A DNA stretch of 64,000 nucleotides from an uncultured Prevotellaceae bacterium (GCA_900314655.1 OMWC01000011.1:1-64000); one strand, 5' to 3'. Shown: positions 51,494 to 61,540, numbered from the stretch's first letter. Numbers and translations: made by a program. The notes: generated from the letters alone by a model not told the origin.

Positions 51494-51526
51494 TTTATAC
51501 ATATTATTATTTAGTCTTTAACTTTG
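51494..51526 (+). promoter_or_regulatory. Promoter for the 1323-residue secreted protein
   Basis: TAACTTTG at 51519-51526 with a TTTA at about -33 (21-bp spacing). The start codon lies 87 bp downstream, leaving a moderately long leader. Confidence 0.6.
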
Positions 51527-51613
51527 CAGTCTGAAATATCTGTTTAAGAAATAACTATTTACTGTTCAGCTACTTTCAGATAATACGATAATATTAAAAT
51601 AATTACAAAGATT

Positions 51614-54600
51614 ATGGAAAAACTACGTTATGGAGGCTTTGCTTCCCTGAAAACTGACGTTGGGAAAAATGTAATCACTTTTCCCCAAAGAAATGTTTTT
51701 ACCACCCTGCTGCTCATGCTGCTCTGCATGATGCTGCCAAAGACGGCGTGGGCACAGAATTATGAATCAACCGAAACATACGATTTCGCTACCTATGCCA
51801 CAGCTGGCGGATCAGTCGAGCTGAGCTCCACGACGTATACGGGCATCACTGCCGCCAATGTTGCCGACAAGCTGACGGCAAACGGACAAACCGACCTAAA
51901 CCTCAACGGCAGGTTTGCATTCAGGTCTAGTAGTAGTAGTAATGGTGACAGAGGATGGCTCTTGAACCAGAATAATGGTGGACTGCGTTGTGTAGGTACA
52001 AACTATACCCCGGAGCTGGCCATCCGGAACCTGCGTGCAGGCGACCGGGTGAAAATCACTTTTAATGCCAGTACTTTAAAATATTTAAAACAAAATACAG
52101 ATAATAAAAATAACACCATCACAGGAGTCAACTTAACGAAGAGTAATGACTGGAATTCTTATAATTTCAATGCCGATGAGGATCTGACTTCCGGTCAGGA
52201 GTATATTGTCCTGCAAGACGGTGACTTGCTGTTGAAAGCAGGGGGGAACACCACCATCACGAAAATTGAAATCCGTGCTATCAAGGATGCAAAGTTCAGC
52301 ATCACCTCAACAGAGACTTCCGGCGGCACGCCGGAGCATTCGTTCCAATTCACACAGAACGGAAGAATGGCCGAAAGCGTCGTCACCGTGCCTTATATGA
52401 CCGTTGAGTTCGGTAACCCGGTGAATACGCCTATCGTCAGGGATAAAAAGGTGGAAATCCCCGATGAGAACGGCTGGGAGCATCTGTGGGCATCAGACGG
52501 AAAGCCCTATCAGGGAACCTTCTATGTGTTCAAGCCCACCGCTTCGGGAAAGCTGTGGATAAAAGGTAGTCTCGATAACACCCAGATGGAGTTGTTAGAC
52601 TACGATGAGAACGGCACCTATAAGGGCGCTGTTTGGACAGCCAGCTCAACAGGCGACGTCACGATTGGCTGGATAGACGTGAAGAAAAACCATGTGTATT
52701 ATCTGGTGGAGGGATACAACTTTATGACAACTGGTCAAAACCAAAAATGGACCAAATTCAAGCTGGCAGAATTCAAGTTCCAGAACACCTTCACCATGGG
52801 TACCCTCGGTTTGGTTCTGGAGAACGGGGCAACAAGCGGAACGCTCTCCACGCTGAAGAACAGCGGCAGTCTAACCGGTTGGAATGTGAGAAGAACCTAC
52901 GACCAGACAGGCGACAAGGTTTCCGATAATATCGACACAAGCGACCTCAACGTCACCGTCTCCGGCAACACCTTGACTGTTTCGGGAATCAAGTACAATG
53001 ATGAGTCCGCAGACAAGGGCGGTGTCATCGTGCTCGACCTCAACTTCGAGAATGGCGACGCCATCTTCGTGGTCACCATCCCCTACTCGGCCGAGAAAGG
53101 ACACAAGTGGGACTTCTACTCCAAGGTGCTGCAGATCGGACAGTACAAGACCACAGGCTCGCAGCTGCAGCAGGAAACCGACAACGGAGAGTGGAAATAC
53201 ACCTATCGCGTGATCAACAACCAGGGTGTGGGCACCCACGACCCCATGTATCAGAACGTCTACGACATGGAGGGCGACAATGCCGACATGATCTGGGAGA
53301 CCGAGGGACTGATCTTCAACACGCCTGCGTATAAGAGCTGCCTCTATAACGAGATTGACGCGGATGCTCAGGCTACGTATACAAAAGGAACGAAGACTTG
53401 GACGGGACCGGCCTATACCGACCGCTATGTGGGCATTCTGCCCGGCGGCTCGTTCACCATCCCCGGACTGAAGAAGAACGACCGCGTGCTGATCGAAATG
53501 GGCAGCGGCGACGGCAGCAGCAACGACGTCTGCTTCCTCAACATCACCAACGCCAGGGACGCCGTCGGAAAACCCATCAATTCTTCGGACATCTATAAGG
53601 CAGGCGGCTCGGTGTGGAACGGCATAAACGAGGACTATAACTTGCGTGGCTACTACCACTTTATTGCCGCTGCCGACGGCGACATGACGTTCACCATGAA
53701 CGGCGGCTCGATGACAAAGCTCTACACCATCGAGATCTATCAGGGCGACCATAAATATACGGATGATGCAACCCGTGTGTCGTCAGTTAATTATGGTGGT
53801 GTGAATTATACTGCCTATGCCTATCAGCTGTTAAACGACTACAAATCAGACGCTAAGAACGCTGCCTTCCAGTTGCATTATCGCGGTAAGGGTGACGGTC
53901 TGCGCAATCCCACCGTGATCTACAAAACAGGAAATGTCGGCACGGACACGGACAAGCTGTGGTACCAGAAAATCACTTCCTCTGGTGGAAGCACCAACCA
54001 CTATATCCTCTTCAAGTCGACGAAAGGCGAATTTGGCATGTTCCGCATGCGTATCGACATGATGGAGCAGGGCAACAATTATGTGGCAGACTATGGTCTG
54101 CAGAACGTCTCTGTGGGCTATTTGGAGAAAAAAGACTATCCCTACACGTGGGACTTCACCGATATGAGTGGTTATTGTTCAGGAAAGATTGCTGCAGATA
54201 TCGAGGCCAGCACTGCCTACGACACGGCAGTCAGTGCCACCGACAAATACGACACGGGCGGCGATCCTCTTTCCGAATTTATGAACAGGCAGAGTCCAAT
54301 AGAGAATAATGGCCCCTACTACAACACTGTGGCACTCTGGAAAGAATACAGTGATGATTTCGGTAGTGGCTATGGACTGCAAGTGAGAAATAATTATTAT
54401 GCTAATAATAACTCTAATGAGGGTAGCGGAGAACTGACGTTTACATCCGGCTCTCAGCTTTTTGCTGGCGATAGTTTTATCGCCGAAGCAGCTGGTTTAG
54501 GCTTGATAGCTAACGGATCCGAAACCAAGCGAAACGGTCGCCTGCGTATTACCGAAGACGGACTATTCTTGTATGAGCAGCAGAATAATTACTGGAGGGT

Positions 54601-55585
54601 GAGGATTCCCGAGGTGCCTTCTACCTCTGCCGTGTATGTGAGGGCAAAAGAGATTCCGGGTCGTTCTGATAACGTGAAAGTCACTGTTGGGGATGCAAGT
54701 ACAATACCAACCTATGCTAAAAAAATCGGTGAAGACGAGTGGGTATATGCCATGAAGGGCACCGGCCAAGACATGACATTCTTTTTCAGCAATGTCATCG
54801 TGGAAAAGATTGCCGTCTCGGAAGATGCTAAGAAGGTGAACTCTAAGGGCTGGACATCAGAAAGCCGTAGCCGCAATATCGACGCCTCGCTGACCGCCTA
54901 TATGACGGGTAAGGACATCAAGACCTATCTCGTGAGCAACCCCGACTATAAGAATCGCACGCTGACGTTGACCGACGTGGGTGCCGACGCATCCAACTAC
55001 GTGCTGCCTGCTAATACGGGATGCGTGATGTATAATGCAACCGACAACGCTGCAGCTGATATTCTTGACGGAGGTTTCCATCTCTTTGTTCCCGACATGC
55101 ACGACACGGAGAAAGTGTATAATGTGACCGAAACTAACAACCTGTTGACGCCCAATGTAAGCAGTGAAATATCGTTAGGCATGAGAAATGGAAGCAACGT
55201 AAACTATGTATTGGCCTATAAGTATCAGCAGCTGAAGGAAGACGGCACACCTTACGGCGACGTAATGGAAGGCCCGGAAATGTTCTACCGCGTGTCTAAG
55301 AGCGGCATCAAGCTGCGCGCAAACTCTGCCTACCTGCAGCTGCCCGAAGGCAAGGTTCACCCGGATAACACATCGATGTCTGCAGGCGCCAAGTTCACAT
55401 TCATCTTTGCCGATGAGCTGGAGAACGATAGCCAGGCCACAGGCATCGAGGATATTCCTGCACGGAGCACATCTGCCGAGAACGGCCAGCCGGTATGGTA
55501 TAACCTCAACGGCCAGAAACTCAATGGCAAGCCTCAGCAGAGAGGTCTCTATATAGTTAACGGAAAGAAAGTACTCTTTAAATAA
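51614..55585 (+). CDS. Very large secreted protein of unknown function
   Basis: A 1323-residue protein. A long N-terminal leader ends in a signal peptide (TTLLLMLLCMMLPKTAWAQN, cleavage near residue 48). The body is rich in Gly, Asn, Thr and aromatic residues with beta-sandwich-like patches (FTIPGLKKNDRVLIEMGSGD, GYYHFIAAADGDMTFTMNGG) that recur loosely, suggesting several carbohydrate-binding-like modules. No catalytic motif is seen. The C-terminus WYNLNGQKLNGKPQQRG then LYIVNGKKVLFK resembles a secretion or sorting tail and matches the end of the PL11 protein. The gene is followed 8 bp later by a small acidic partner. Confidence 0.85.
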   Translation: MEKLRYGGFASLKTDVGKNVITFPQRNVFTTLLLMLLCMMLPKTAWAQNYESTETYDFATYATAGGSVELSSTTYTGITAANVADKLTANGQTDLNLNGRFAFRSSSSSNGDRGWLLNQNNGGLRCVGTNYTPELAIRNLRAGDRVKITFNASTLKYLKQNTDNKNNTITGVNLTKSNDWNSYNFNADEDLTSGQEYIVLQDGDLLLKAGGNTTITKIEIRAIKDAKFSITSTETSGGTPEHSFQFTQNGRMAESVVTVPYMTVEFGNPVNTPIVRDKKVEIPDENGWEHLWASDGKPYQGTFYVFKPTASGKLWIKGSLDNTQMELLDYDENGTYKGAVWTASSTGDVTIGWIDVKKNHVYYLVEGYNFMTTGQNQKWTKFKLAEFKFQNTFTMGTLGLVLENGATSGTLSTLKNSGSLTGWNVRRTYDQTGDKVSDNIDTSDLNVTVSGNTLTVSGIKYNDESADKGGVIVLDLNFENGDAIFVVTIPYSAEKGHKWDFYSKVLQIGQYKTTGSQLQQETDNGEWKYTYRVINNQGVGTHDPMYQNVYDMEGDNADMIWETEGLIFNTPAYKSCLYNEIDADAQATYTKGTKTWTGPAYTDRYVGILPGGSFTIPGLKKNDRVLIEMGSGDGSSNDVCFLNITNARDAVGKPINSSDIYKAGGSVWNGINEDYNLRGYYHFIAAADGDMTFTMNGGSMTKLYTIEIYQGDHKYTDDATRVSSVNYGGVNYTAYAYQLLNDYKSDAKNAAFQLHYRGKGDGLRNPTVIYKTGNVGTDTDKLWYQKITSSGGSTNHYILFKSTKGEFGMFRMRIDMMEQGNNYVADYGLQNVSVGYLEKKDYPYTWDFTDMSGYCSGKIAADIEASTAYDTAVSATDKYDTGGDPLSEFMNRQSPIENNGPYYNTVALWKEYSDDFGSGYGLQVRNNYYANNNSNEGSGELTFTSGSQLFAGDSFIAEAAGLGLIANGSETKRNGRLRITEDGLFLYEQQNNYWRVRIPEVPSTSAVYVRAKEIPGRSDNVKVTVGDASTIPTYAKKIGEDEWVYAMKGTGQDMTFFFSNVIVEKIAVSEDAKKVNSKGWTSESRSRNIDASLTAYMTGKDIKTYLVSNPDYKNRTLTLTDVGADASNYVLPANTGCVMYNATDNAAADILDGGFHLFVPDMHDTEKVYNVTETNNLLTPNVSSEISLGMRNGSNVNYVLAYKYQQLKEDGTPYGDVMEGPEMFYRVSKSGIKLRANSAYLQLPEGKVHPDNTSMSAGAKFTFIFADELENDSQATGIEDIPARSTSAENGQPVWYNLNGQKLNGKPQQRGLYIVNGKKVLFK

Positions 55586-55593
55586 TTAGTAAG

Positions 55594-55803
55594 ATGAAAA
55601 AGCATTATATAAGCCCTGAGACAACGGCAGTGAAAGTCAAACTTTATTCTTCAGTTCTGGAAGGTGCGCCTTATGCAGATTGGAGCAAGGGCGCCTATGG
55701 CGGAGATACACCAGGATATGGTGACGCCAAGAAGACCGACTTCGTTGAGGAAGAGGAAGCTCTTCCCACGCAGCCGAACCTCTGGAACGACGACGAGGAA
55801 TAA
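55594..55803 (+). CDS. Small acidic protein, partner type 1
   Basis: A 69-residue protein with MKKHYISPETTAVKVKLYSS at the N-terminus and KKTDFVEEEEALPTQ then LWNDDEE at the C-terminus. It shares an N-terminal MKKxxYIxPxT pattern, a DFxEEE centre and an LW(N)DDEE end with the protein at 61229. It starts 8 bp after the large secreted protein and so is co-translated with it. No signal peptide is evident. It could be a secretion helper, subunit or peptide precursor; I know of no assigned function. Confidence 0.8.
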   Translation: MKKHYISPETTAVKVKLYSSVLEGAPYADWSKGAYGGDTPGYGDAKKTDFVEEEEALPTQPNLWNDDEE

Positions 55804-55858
55804 GTCAGAGAAAAAAAGTGTAAATAAGATTATAGTTTTCTCATTAATTTGAGAATGG

Positions 55859-55888
55859 GGGGCAGCGGTGAACGTTCATAGCTGCCCC
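55859..55888 (+). terminator. Hairpin after the first large-protein operon
   Basis: GGGGCAGC and GCTGCCCC (8 bp) enclose a loop with the palindrome TGAACGTTCA, followed by TCCTTTG. This is a likely transcription end. The rest of the 373-bp gap to 56177 shows only a TAATTTTG -7 box at 55989-55996. Confidence 0.65.
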
Positions 55889-55988
55889 TCCTTTGTAGAT
55901 TTTCGCCCTGTTTGCGCGCACATATATAATGTGGAGCAAAATAAAAGTTAAATGGCGGTAATCAGAGTGGAAAGTGAAATTTTATTAC

Positions 55989-55996
55989 TAATTTTG
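55989..55996 (+). promoter_or_regulatory. -7 box upstream of the PL11 lyase gene
   Basis: TAATTTTG matches TAnnTTTG, about 180 bp before the ATG at 56177. No clear -33 TTTG is seen. Confidence 0.45.
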
Positions 55997-56176
55997 CCCT
56001 GTCGTTGACAGCGGTGCGCGGCGATTATTATTGCCGTGACTGTTATTGAGAATTAAATAAATAATTATAAACAAAAACTCTGTGAAACACAGGCACGTGA
56101 TTGACGGGTCTTATCCAACGGTGGATACAGGCCCCGTGTGTGGTTTGTGTGCATAGGGTTGCAGAAATCAAACAAA

Positions 56177-59100
56177 ATGATGATGAAAAGACTACTGACT
56201 GATCTACGCCGTTCGGCGCGAGTGCTGCTCTGCGTCAGTCTCTTTATGTGGACGTGTGCTCCTGCCAGTGCCCAGCGTGTGACCGACAATTTGGACCGCG
56301 GACTGGTGGCGGTGAACATGGGCGGTTCCACTTTCCTTTCGTGGCGAATTCTGGCCCAGGAGTATTTTGGCGTTACGTATAACGTGTATCGCGACGGCAC
56401 GAAGATAGCCGAAGGCCTGACGGTTTCCAACTTCACCGACTCGGGAGTGGGCACAAGCTATACCGTGAGTGCGGTGGTGAATGGAGTGGAGCAGGCGCAG
56501 TCGGCATCGGTTTCTTCTTTGTGGCCTGTTTCTGCTAAGGGAAACTCAGTGGACAAGTATCTTTCGGGACGTATTGATTTGACTTTGGCACCCGTTTATG
56601 ACCGTAACGGAAATAAACTGTCAGAAACCTACATCGGAATTAACAACGGAAATCAGGTGGAAAAGCCGAGGTATTCGGCCAACGACGCTGAGTTTGCCGA
56701 CCTTGACGGTGACGGTCAACTGGAAATGATTATCAAGCGGATAAACAATTACGATGCCGGAAGCGAAGACGGCAATGGTGGTTCGAAAGACCTCTACGCC
56801 AACGATTCGAAAGAATTCGTAGTGCTGGATGCCTACGATATTAACTGGCAGAAAGGAACGGCCACGCTGATGTGGCGTATAGACTGTGGACCGAATATGG
56901 TGAGTTTGAACTCCACCGAAATCAATGTCATTGCTTACGACTGGGATATGGACGGTAAGGCCGAGGTGGTGCTGCGCGGTGCAGATAACATGATTGTATA
57001 TGGCAGTGACGGCAAGACCCCCTTGTGGACCGTGGGCGACATGAGTGTCAACACACGCAACCTGATAAACAGCCATACGAATGCACAATATGCCTGGACC
57101 AAGGACGGAGCTGAATATCTGATTTACATGAACGGACAGACGGGTGCCAAATATCAGGTGACGGATTATCCGCTGAAGCGACTGGAATATGCTTCTACCC
57201 TGCCTGCTGAATGGGGTGGACGAGGCTATGGACACAATTCATCGAAATACTTCTTCGGTGCGCCGTTCCTCGATGGGCGCAATGCCAGCCTCTTCATGGC
57301 ACGAGGCATCTACGGCACGCACAAGATGATTGCCATGGATCTTAACGTGGGCAGCCACACCTGGAGCACGCGGTGGACATGGATGTGCAACAACTCGTCG
57401 AGCCCCTGGTATGGCAATGGTTATCACAACTACATCGTGGCCGACGTTGACGAAGACGGTAGGGACGAGATTGTGTATGGCTCGATGGTGATTGATGATA
57501 ATGGTAAGGGTCTTTACACCACCGGCTATGGTCATGGTGATGCCCAGCATGTGTCGGACTTCAATCCCTATCGAAAGGGGCTGGAGTTTTTCGGCTGTTT
57601 GGAAGACGAACCCACTTGGGGCTGCAACTATCGCGATGCCGCCACGGGCGAGGTGCTCTATAAGTTCACGTCGAGCGGTGATGACGGGCGGTGCATGATG
57701 GATAATATCTCCAATAGCTATCCAGGAAGTCTCGGACACTCTTCTGCCTCTCAGACAATTAGTAGCGTGAAGATGGGAGAGGTTTCTGAAGCTGGTTCTA
57801 TATTCCATTTCAAAGACACAAATATTAGTCTTAATTTCCGTATTTATTGGGATGGTGATTTGCTTTCGGAGTTGCTTGATAGCCCAGGAACAATGGGTTC
57901 TCCTATGATTTTCAAACCCGAAGTGGGACGTTTGTTAACTGGTGTCGTTGGAAATATGAATAACGATTCGAAGAATAATGCTTGTTTCCAGGGTGATATT
58001 ATTGGCGACTGGCGCGAAGAAATCGTTGTTCGTAAAGGTTCAAATGCGGTTAGTATCTACACATCTGTTATTCCATCAGAGAATTCTATCCCCAGCCTCT
58101 GGTTCGACCACCAGTACCGTCAGGCCATGGTTTGGCAGATGATGGCGTATAACCAGCCGCCCCACGTGAGCTATTTCGTGGGAGAGCTTGAAGGCTACAC
58201 CACGGCTCCCCCACCCTACACGATGACCGGGCGCCAGGAAATCAGCAATGGTGGAACCATCGCGGGAAGCAACGGCGACCAGCTGATTGCCTGCGAGACA
58301 AACAATATGACCATCTCGGTGAGCAATGGTGCTCAGCCTTCGGTATTCATCGACAACGCTCCTTCGTGGGTACAGGGCACCGACGTGAACGGAACAACGG
58401 GAACGAGGGTAACGGGCAATGGCGAAGTGGCTGCCACCAATCTGCCACCAATCAACCGCACGTATTACACGCACACGCTGACGGGCGGTGCCTTTGCGGG
58501 CAATATGTGGCTGGTGAAGCAGGGCGACGGTACGCTCGTGTTGCCAAAGGTGACTGAGACCTATACGGGCCGGACCGACGTGTGGGCCGGAACCTTACAG
58601 TTTGACGGCACGATGCAGAGCAGCCCCGTGTGGATGAACCGCCACACCACGCTGAACACTACGGGCGGAACATTCAGTGGCGGACTGACCATGGAATACG
58701 GAGCAACGCTGAACATGGGCGGCGAGACCAGTGGAACCGTCAGCGCTGCCACAGTCTCGGACCTGACGCTGAACTACGGCTCACAGGTGGTGTTCGACGT
58801 GGCTGGAACCAGCCAGGGCGACAACGACCTGCTGACCGTCAGCGGAACGCTGACCGTGGACAAGAAGTCGGGCGGCAACTGGGAAACCTACGGACCGGAG
58901 CATCTTTCGCCCGTGTTCGTGGTGCGTTCGACAGAGACGCTCGAATCGGGCGACTATCCCATCGGCGTGGTTGAGGCTATTGAAGGCGAGATTTCTAATA
59001 TCAAGCTCAACACCGTCGGACTGAACAGCAACGGCTTGGCCACGCTGGTTTATGACAGTTCAACGAAGATTCTTTATTTGCATATCGACGACAGTACAAT

Positions 59101-61207
59101 GCCCGACTATGGCGGTGAGCTGAGCATCAACGTGACGGGTATGGCTCCCACCGAGGTGTCAGCCTCCGACTATCCATCTGCTGCCAACGAGACGTTCTAT
59201 CTGCCTGTGGTCTCGGTGACAGCCCCCAGCTTCAGCGGCATCACTCCGACCGTGTCTGGAACGTTCACTGCGCTCGACGGCACCGAAACAGATCTGGGAA
59301 CTTCCGGCACCAATACGCTCTATAGTCAGGATTATGAGAATGCGAGCGGCGTGAGCGACTGGATTAGCCCTAGCGCATCTAGCCAACTGACGCTGAAGAC
59401 GGGCGATGCCCTCTATGGCCAGTATTTCTGCTTTGACTTCTCGTCGACAAACACGAACGACCGTAGTGCATCCAAGACCTTTGCAGGCATCGACTGGACG
59501 GGCATTAACACATACACCCTGGAGTTCGACGCAAGCTTAAAGCCTGGAGCTGATAACAATAAACCGACGGATCATCTTATGGAACTCTCCGTCATGGCAG
59601 AGGGTGGAAACATACCTAACAATAATAACTACCACACGGCCAACAGTGGGGCAAACTATCTGCTGGATCTGACAAACGGGGGGAGCGCCAGCACTACCTA
59701 CACGGTGAATGGCAGTTCCACGACGGTTACGATACCCAGTGCCACATGGTGCCACTACAAACTGGTGGTTGATGGTGATGCAGGTACCGTGGTGTGGACC
59801 ATCACGAACAACTCCACCTCGGCTCAGATAGGTTCCGGCACGTATACCCTGCCTTCTGGCACGAGCTATAAAGCCAATGGTCTCTATATCAACGCCTCAC
59901 GTTACTTCCCCGTGGCATCGGTTGACAATATCCAGATTTACCAATCAAAGGATCTCTCGTCGTACACTTTCACCGAGCCGGGAACACTGACGATGAAAGC
60001 TTCGGCCACTGGATATAAGTCGATAACCAAGACCTTCACGGCTCCAGCGGTTTACTATAAGTATTATGAGAGTCCGGACTACAACCAGATTCAGGCTGCT
60101 GAAGCCGCTACGGTGCTGGGAAGCGACTACTGGAATGAGGGAGCGACAACCGGCAGATGGGCTAACTGGAGCAAGACGAACAGCACATACGGCCAGGAAT
60201 ACGTGATGGCCACTGGAAAGCAGACCAGCGGATATTTCGACAAGGACCAGGTGTTGCAGATTAGCTACAACCAGAGCACTGTGTATAATCAGTTGGTGCA
60301 GGGATTTGGCATCGGGCATAATAAGGCTAATGGCACTTGCGACATCACGGCAGCCAATCTCGGCAATTCGAATACTATCGTTTATTACAAAGCCGACAAG
60401 AGCAGAGGAGCAACAGAAAACTTCGACGAAGGCTATACATACGCCACTGATGAGGGCGGGTTCAGTTATACGCTTTCCGAAACTACCACCTTCTGTAAGT
60501 TTGCAGCCTATCTCCCCGTGATGCTCTCCGACGAGGAATCTACGTTGGGAACGGTTTCGGCTGACTGCGGCAATGCGCTGGTCTACCGCACGGGGCTCGG
60601 CTCGGGCTGGGGAACGATGGTGCTGCCCTACAGCATGACGGCTGAGCAGCTGAAGGATGCATTCGGCGATGGTGTGAAGGTGGCAAACCTTTCAGCAGTT
60701 AATGGAACGGTACTGAAGTTTGATGAAACGACGCAGGCTGTGACTGCCGGCGAGCCTTTCCTGATTAGCGGTGTCACGAAGTCGGGACCGTTTGTGGCCA
60801 AGGGAGTCACGGAATTCGCCACAGAGTCGTCGAAGAGCGTTGGCGGCATCGACTTCATCGGAACCTATACCAACATGGGCAGTACTGCGTTCACCACGAA
60901 GGACTATTTCTTCGTGGCCACGAGCGACAAGCTGACCCGCGTGAGTCGCAACGGCATGAAGATGGTGCTGAAGGGCTATCGTGCCTATTTCCACGACGGT
61001 TCGGCAGCCGGAGCCAAGAGCTTCACGGTGAGCATCGGCGGCGAGGAAACCACGGGAATTGCCGACTTTGCCGCAGAGGCTGAGGATAACGACGTCTTCG
61101 ACCTGCAAGGCCGCAAGGTGGCCTCGGGAATGCCGTGGTCGGAGGCTAAGCGTTTGCTCCGCCAGGGTGTGTATATCGTGAACGGCAAGCGTATGATTGT
61201 GAAATGA
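56177..61207 (+). CDS. Multidomain PL11 rhamnogalacturonan lyase
   Basis: Starting at MMMKRLLTDLRR, the protein has 1676 residues. Signal peptide 1-33 (LLCVSLFMWTCAPASAQ). Residues about 34-671 are a PL11 rhamnogalacturonan lyase propeller (NLDRGLVAVNMGG, NVYRDGTKIAEG, DLDGDGQLEMIIKR, WDMDGKAEVVLRG, VADVDEDGRDEIVYG), which cuts pectin backbone. Then come autotransporter-type beta strands near 788-870 (TYTGRTDVWAGTLQFDG), a LamG-like domain near 1048-1261, and a C-terminal region ending in VFDLQGRKVASG and GVYIVNGKRMIVK. PL11 enzymes are usually about 600 residues, so the C-terminal additions are extensive. A small acidic gene follows. Confidence 0.9.
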   Translation: MMMKRLLTDLRRSARVLLCVSLFMWTCAPASAQRVTDNLDRGLVAVNMGGSTFLSWRILAQEYFGVTYNVYRDGTKIAEGLTVSNFTDSGVGTSYTVSAVVNGVEQAQSASVSSLWPVSAKGNSVDKYLSGRIDLTLAPVYDRNGNKLSETYIGINNGNQVEKPRYSANDAEFADLDGDGQLEMIIKRINNYDAGSEDGNGGSKDLYANDSKEFVVLDAYDINWQKGTATLMWRIDCGPNMVSLNSTEINVIAYDWDMDGKAEVVLRGADNMIVYGSDGKTPLWTVGDMSVNTRNLINSHTNAQYAWTKDGAEYLIYMNGQTGAKYQVTDYPLKRLEYASTLPAEWGGRGYGHNSSKYFFGAPFLDGRNASLFMARGIYGTHKMIAMDLNVGSHTWSTRWTWMCNNSSSPWYGNGYHNYIVADVDEDGRDEIVYGSMVIDDNGKGLYTTGYGHGDAQHVSDFNPYRKGLEFFGCLEDEPTWGCNYRDAATGEVLYKFTSSGDDGRCMMDNISNSYPGSLGHSSASQTISSVKMGEVSEAGSIFHFKDTNISLNFRIYWDGDLLSELLDSPGTMGSPMIFKPEVGRLLTGVVGNMNNDSKNNACFQGDIIGDWREEIVVRKGSNAVSIYTSVIPSENSIPSLWFDHQYRQAMVWQMMAYNQPPHVSYFVGELEGYTTAPPPYTMTGRQEISNGGTIAGSNGDQLIACETNNMTISVSNGAQPSVFIDNAPSWVQGTDVNGTTGTRVTGNGEVAATNLPPINRTYYTHTLTGGAFAGNMWLVKQGDGTLVLPKVTETYTGRTDVWAGTLQFDGTMQSSPVWMNRHTTLNTTGGTFSGGLTMEYGATLNMGGETSGTVSAATVSDLTLNYGSQVVFDVAGTSQGDNDLLTVSGTLTVDKKSGGNWETYGPEHLSPVFVVRSTETLESGDYPIGVVEAIEGEISNIKLNTVGLNSNGLATLVYDSSTKILYLHIDDSTMPDYGGELSINVTGMAPTEVSASDYPSAANETFYLPVVSVTAPSFSGITPTVSGTFTALDGTETDLGTSGTNTLYSQDYENASGVSDWISPSASSQLTLKTGDALYGQYFCFDFSSTNTNDRSASKTFAGIDWTGINTYTLEFDASLKPGADNNKPTDHLMELSVMAEGGNIPNNNNYHTANSGANYLLDLTNGGSASTTYTVNGSSTTVTIPSATWCHYKLVVDGDAGTVVWTITNNSTSAQIGSGTYTLPSGTSYKANGLYINASRYFPVASVDNIQIYQSKDLSSYTFTEPGTLTMKASATGYKSITKTFTAPAVYYKYYESPDYNQIQAAEAATVLGSDYWNEGATTGRWANWSKTNSTYGQEYVMATGKQTSGYFDKDQVLQISYNQSTVYNQLVQGFGIGHNKANGTCDITAANLGNSNTIVYYKADKSRGATENFDEGYTYATDEGGFSYTLSETTTFCKFAAYLPVMLSDEESTLGTVSADCGNALVYRTGLGSGWGTMVLPYSMTAEQLKDAFGDGVKVANLSAVNGTVLKFDETTQAVTAGEPFLISGVTKSGPFVAKGVTEFATESSKSVGGIDFIGTYTNMGSTAFTTKDYFFVATSDKLTRVSRNGMKMVLKGYRAYFHDGSAAGAKSFTVSIGGEETTGIADFAAEAEDNDVFDLQGRKVASGMPWSEAKRLLRQGVYIVNGKRMIVK

Positions 61208-61228
61208 GAAAAATGAGAAATGGAGATA

Positions 61229-61450
61229 ATGAAAAAGAATAAATATATCGTACCCTCGACGGAGCGTGTCGTGCTGAAAATGTATCAGAACGTGATGGAA
61301 GACTTCGACTATGGCGATGCCGACGTCACTTCCACCGAAGGTCTGGTCATCAATGCCCATCGGGCGGATTTCGAGGAAGAGGCTGAGACAGGAATGGAAA
61401 CAGCCTCCTCCCTACCCACTATCCATTCGCTTTGGGACGACGAGGAATAG
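61229..61450 (+). CDS. Small acidic protein, partner type 2
   Basis: A 73-residue protein, MKKNKYIVPSTERVVLKMYQ ... HRADFEEEAETG ... LPTIHSLWDDEE. A GGAG five bases upstream supports this start over the in-frame ATG at 61220, and it aligns with the start of its homologue at 55594. It is placed 21 bp after a very large secreted protein, exactly as the other copy is. The family is not one I can name. Confidence 0.8.
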   Translation: MKKNKYIVPSTERVVLKMYQNVMEDFDYGDADVTSTEGLVINAHRADFEEEAETGMETASSLPTIHSLWDDEE

Positions 61451-61457
61451 ACTGAAG

Positions 61458-61481
61458 AAAAGGCGGAGCAATCCGCCTTTT
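61458..61481 (+). terminator. Intrinsic terminator after the PL11 operon
   Basis: AAAAGGCGGA, loop GCAA, TCCGCCTTTT: a perfect 10-bp stem ending in a T run, 8 bp after the stop. Confidence 0.9.
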
Positions 61482-61540
61482 CCCGCTCTCGGGGTGATGC
61501 GTGGGTACAAAACGCAATGGCTGCGTCTGTATGTAAAATA

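Larger units (their letters stand above)
50501..51613. other. 1.1-kb non-coding, repeat-rich stretch
   Basis: No convincing gene. It holds family A palindromes at about 50650-50690 (forward), 50727-50765 (inverted) and 50768-50795 (right arm only), and a CCCTCCCTCGGGAGGG copy near 51194. Two direct ACAAACTAATTTACTTTGTA copies flank CATCAATTGAAG pairs at 50802-50886. CATTTACGA repeats occur at 51120-51175, and ACGATTTTACAATT tandem units at 51354-51405. The opposed copies at 50650-50765 again make a gene-less inverted pair. Confidence 0.8.

Noticed and set aside
50501..51613. A small gene in the 1.1-kb gap after the acyl-CoA synthetase
   Set aside because: Frames are short, repeat-derived and without recognisable starts or conserved motifs.
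52871..53752. A 293-residue minus-strand frame inside the large secreted protein gene
   Set aside because: Shadow of a strongly coding opposite strand; Val/Asp-rich composition and no start context.
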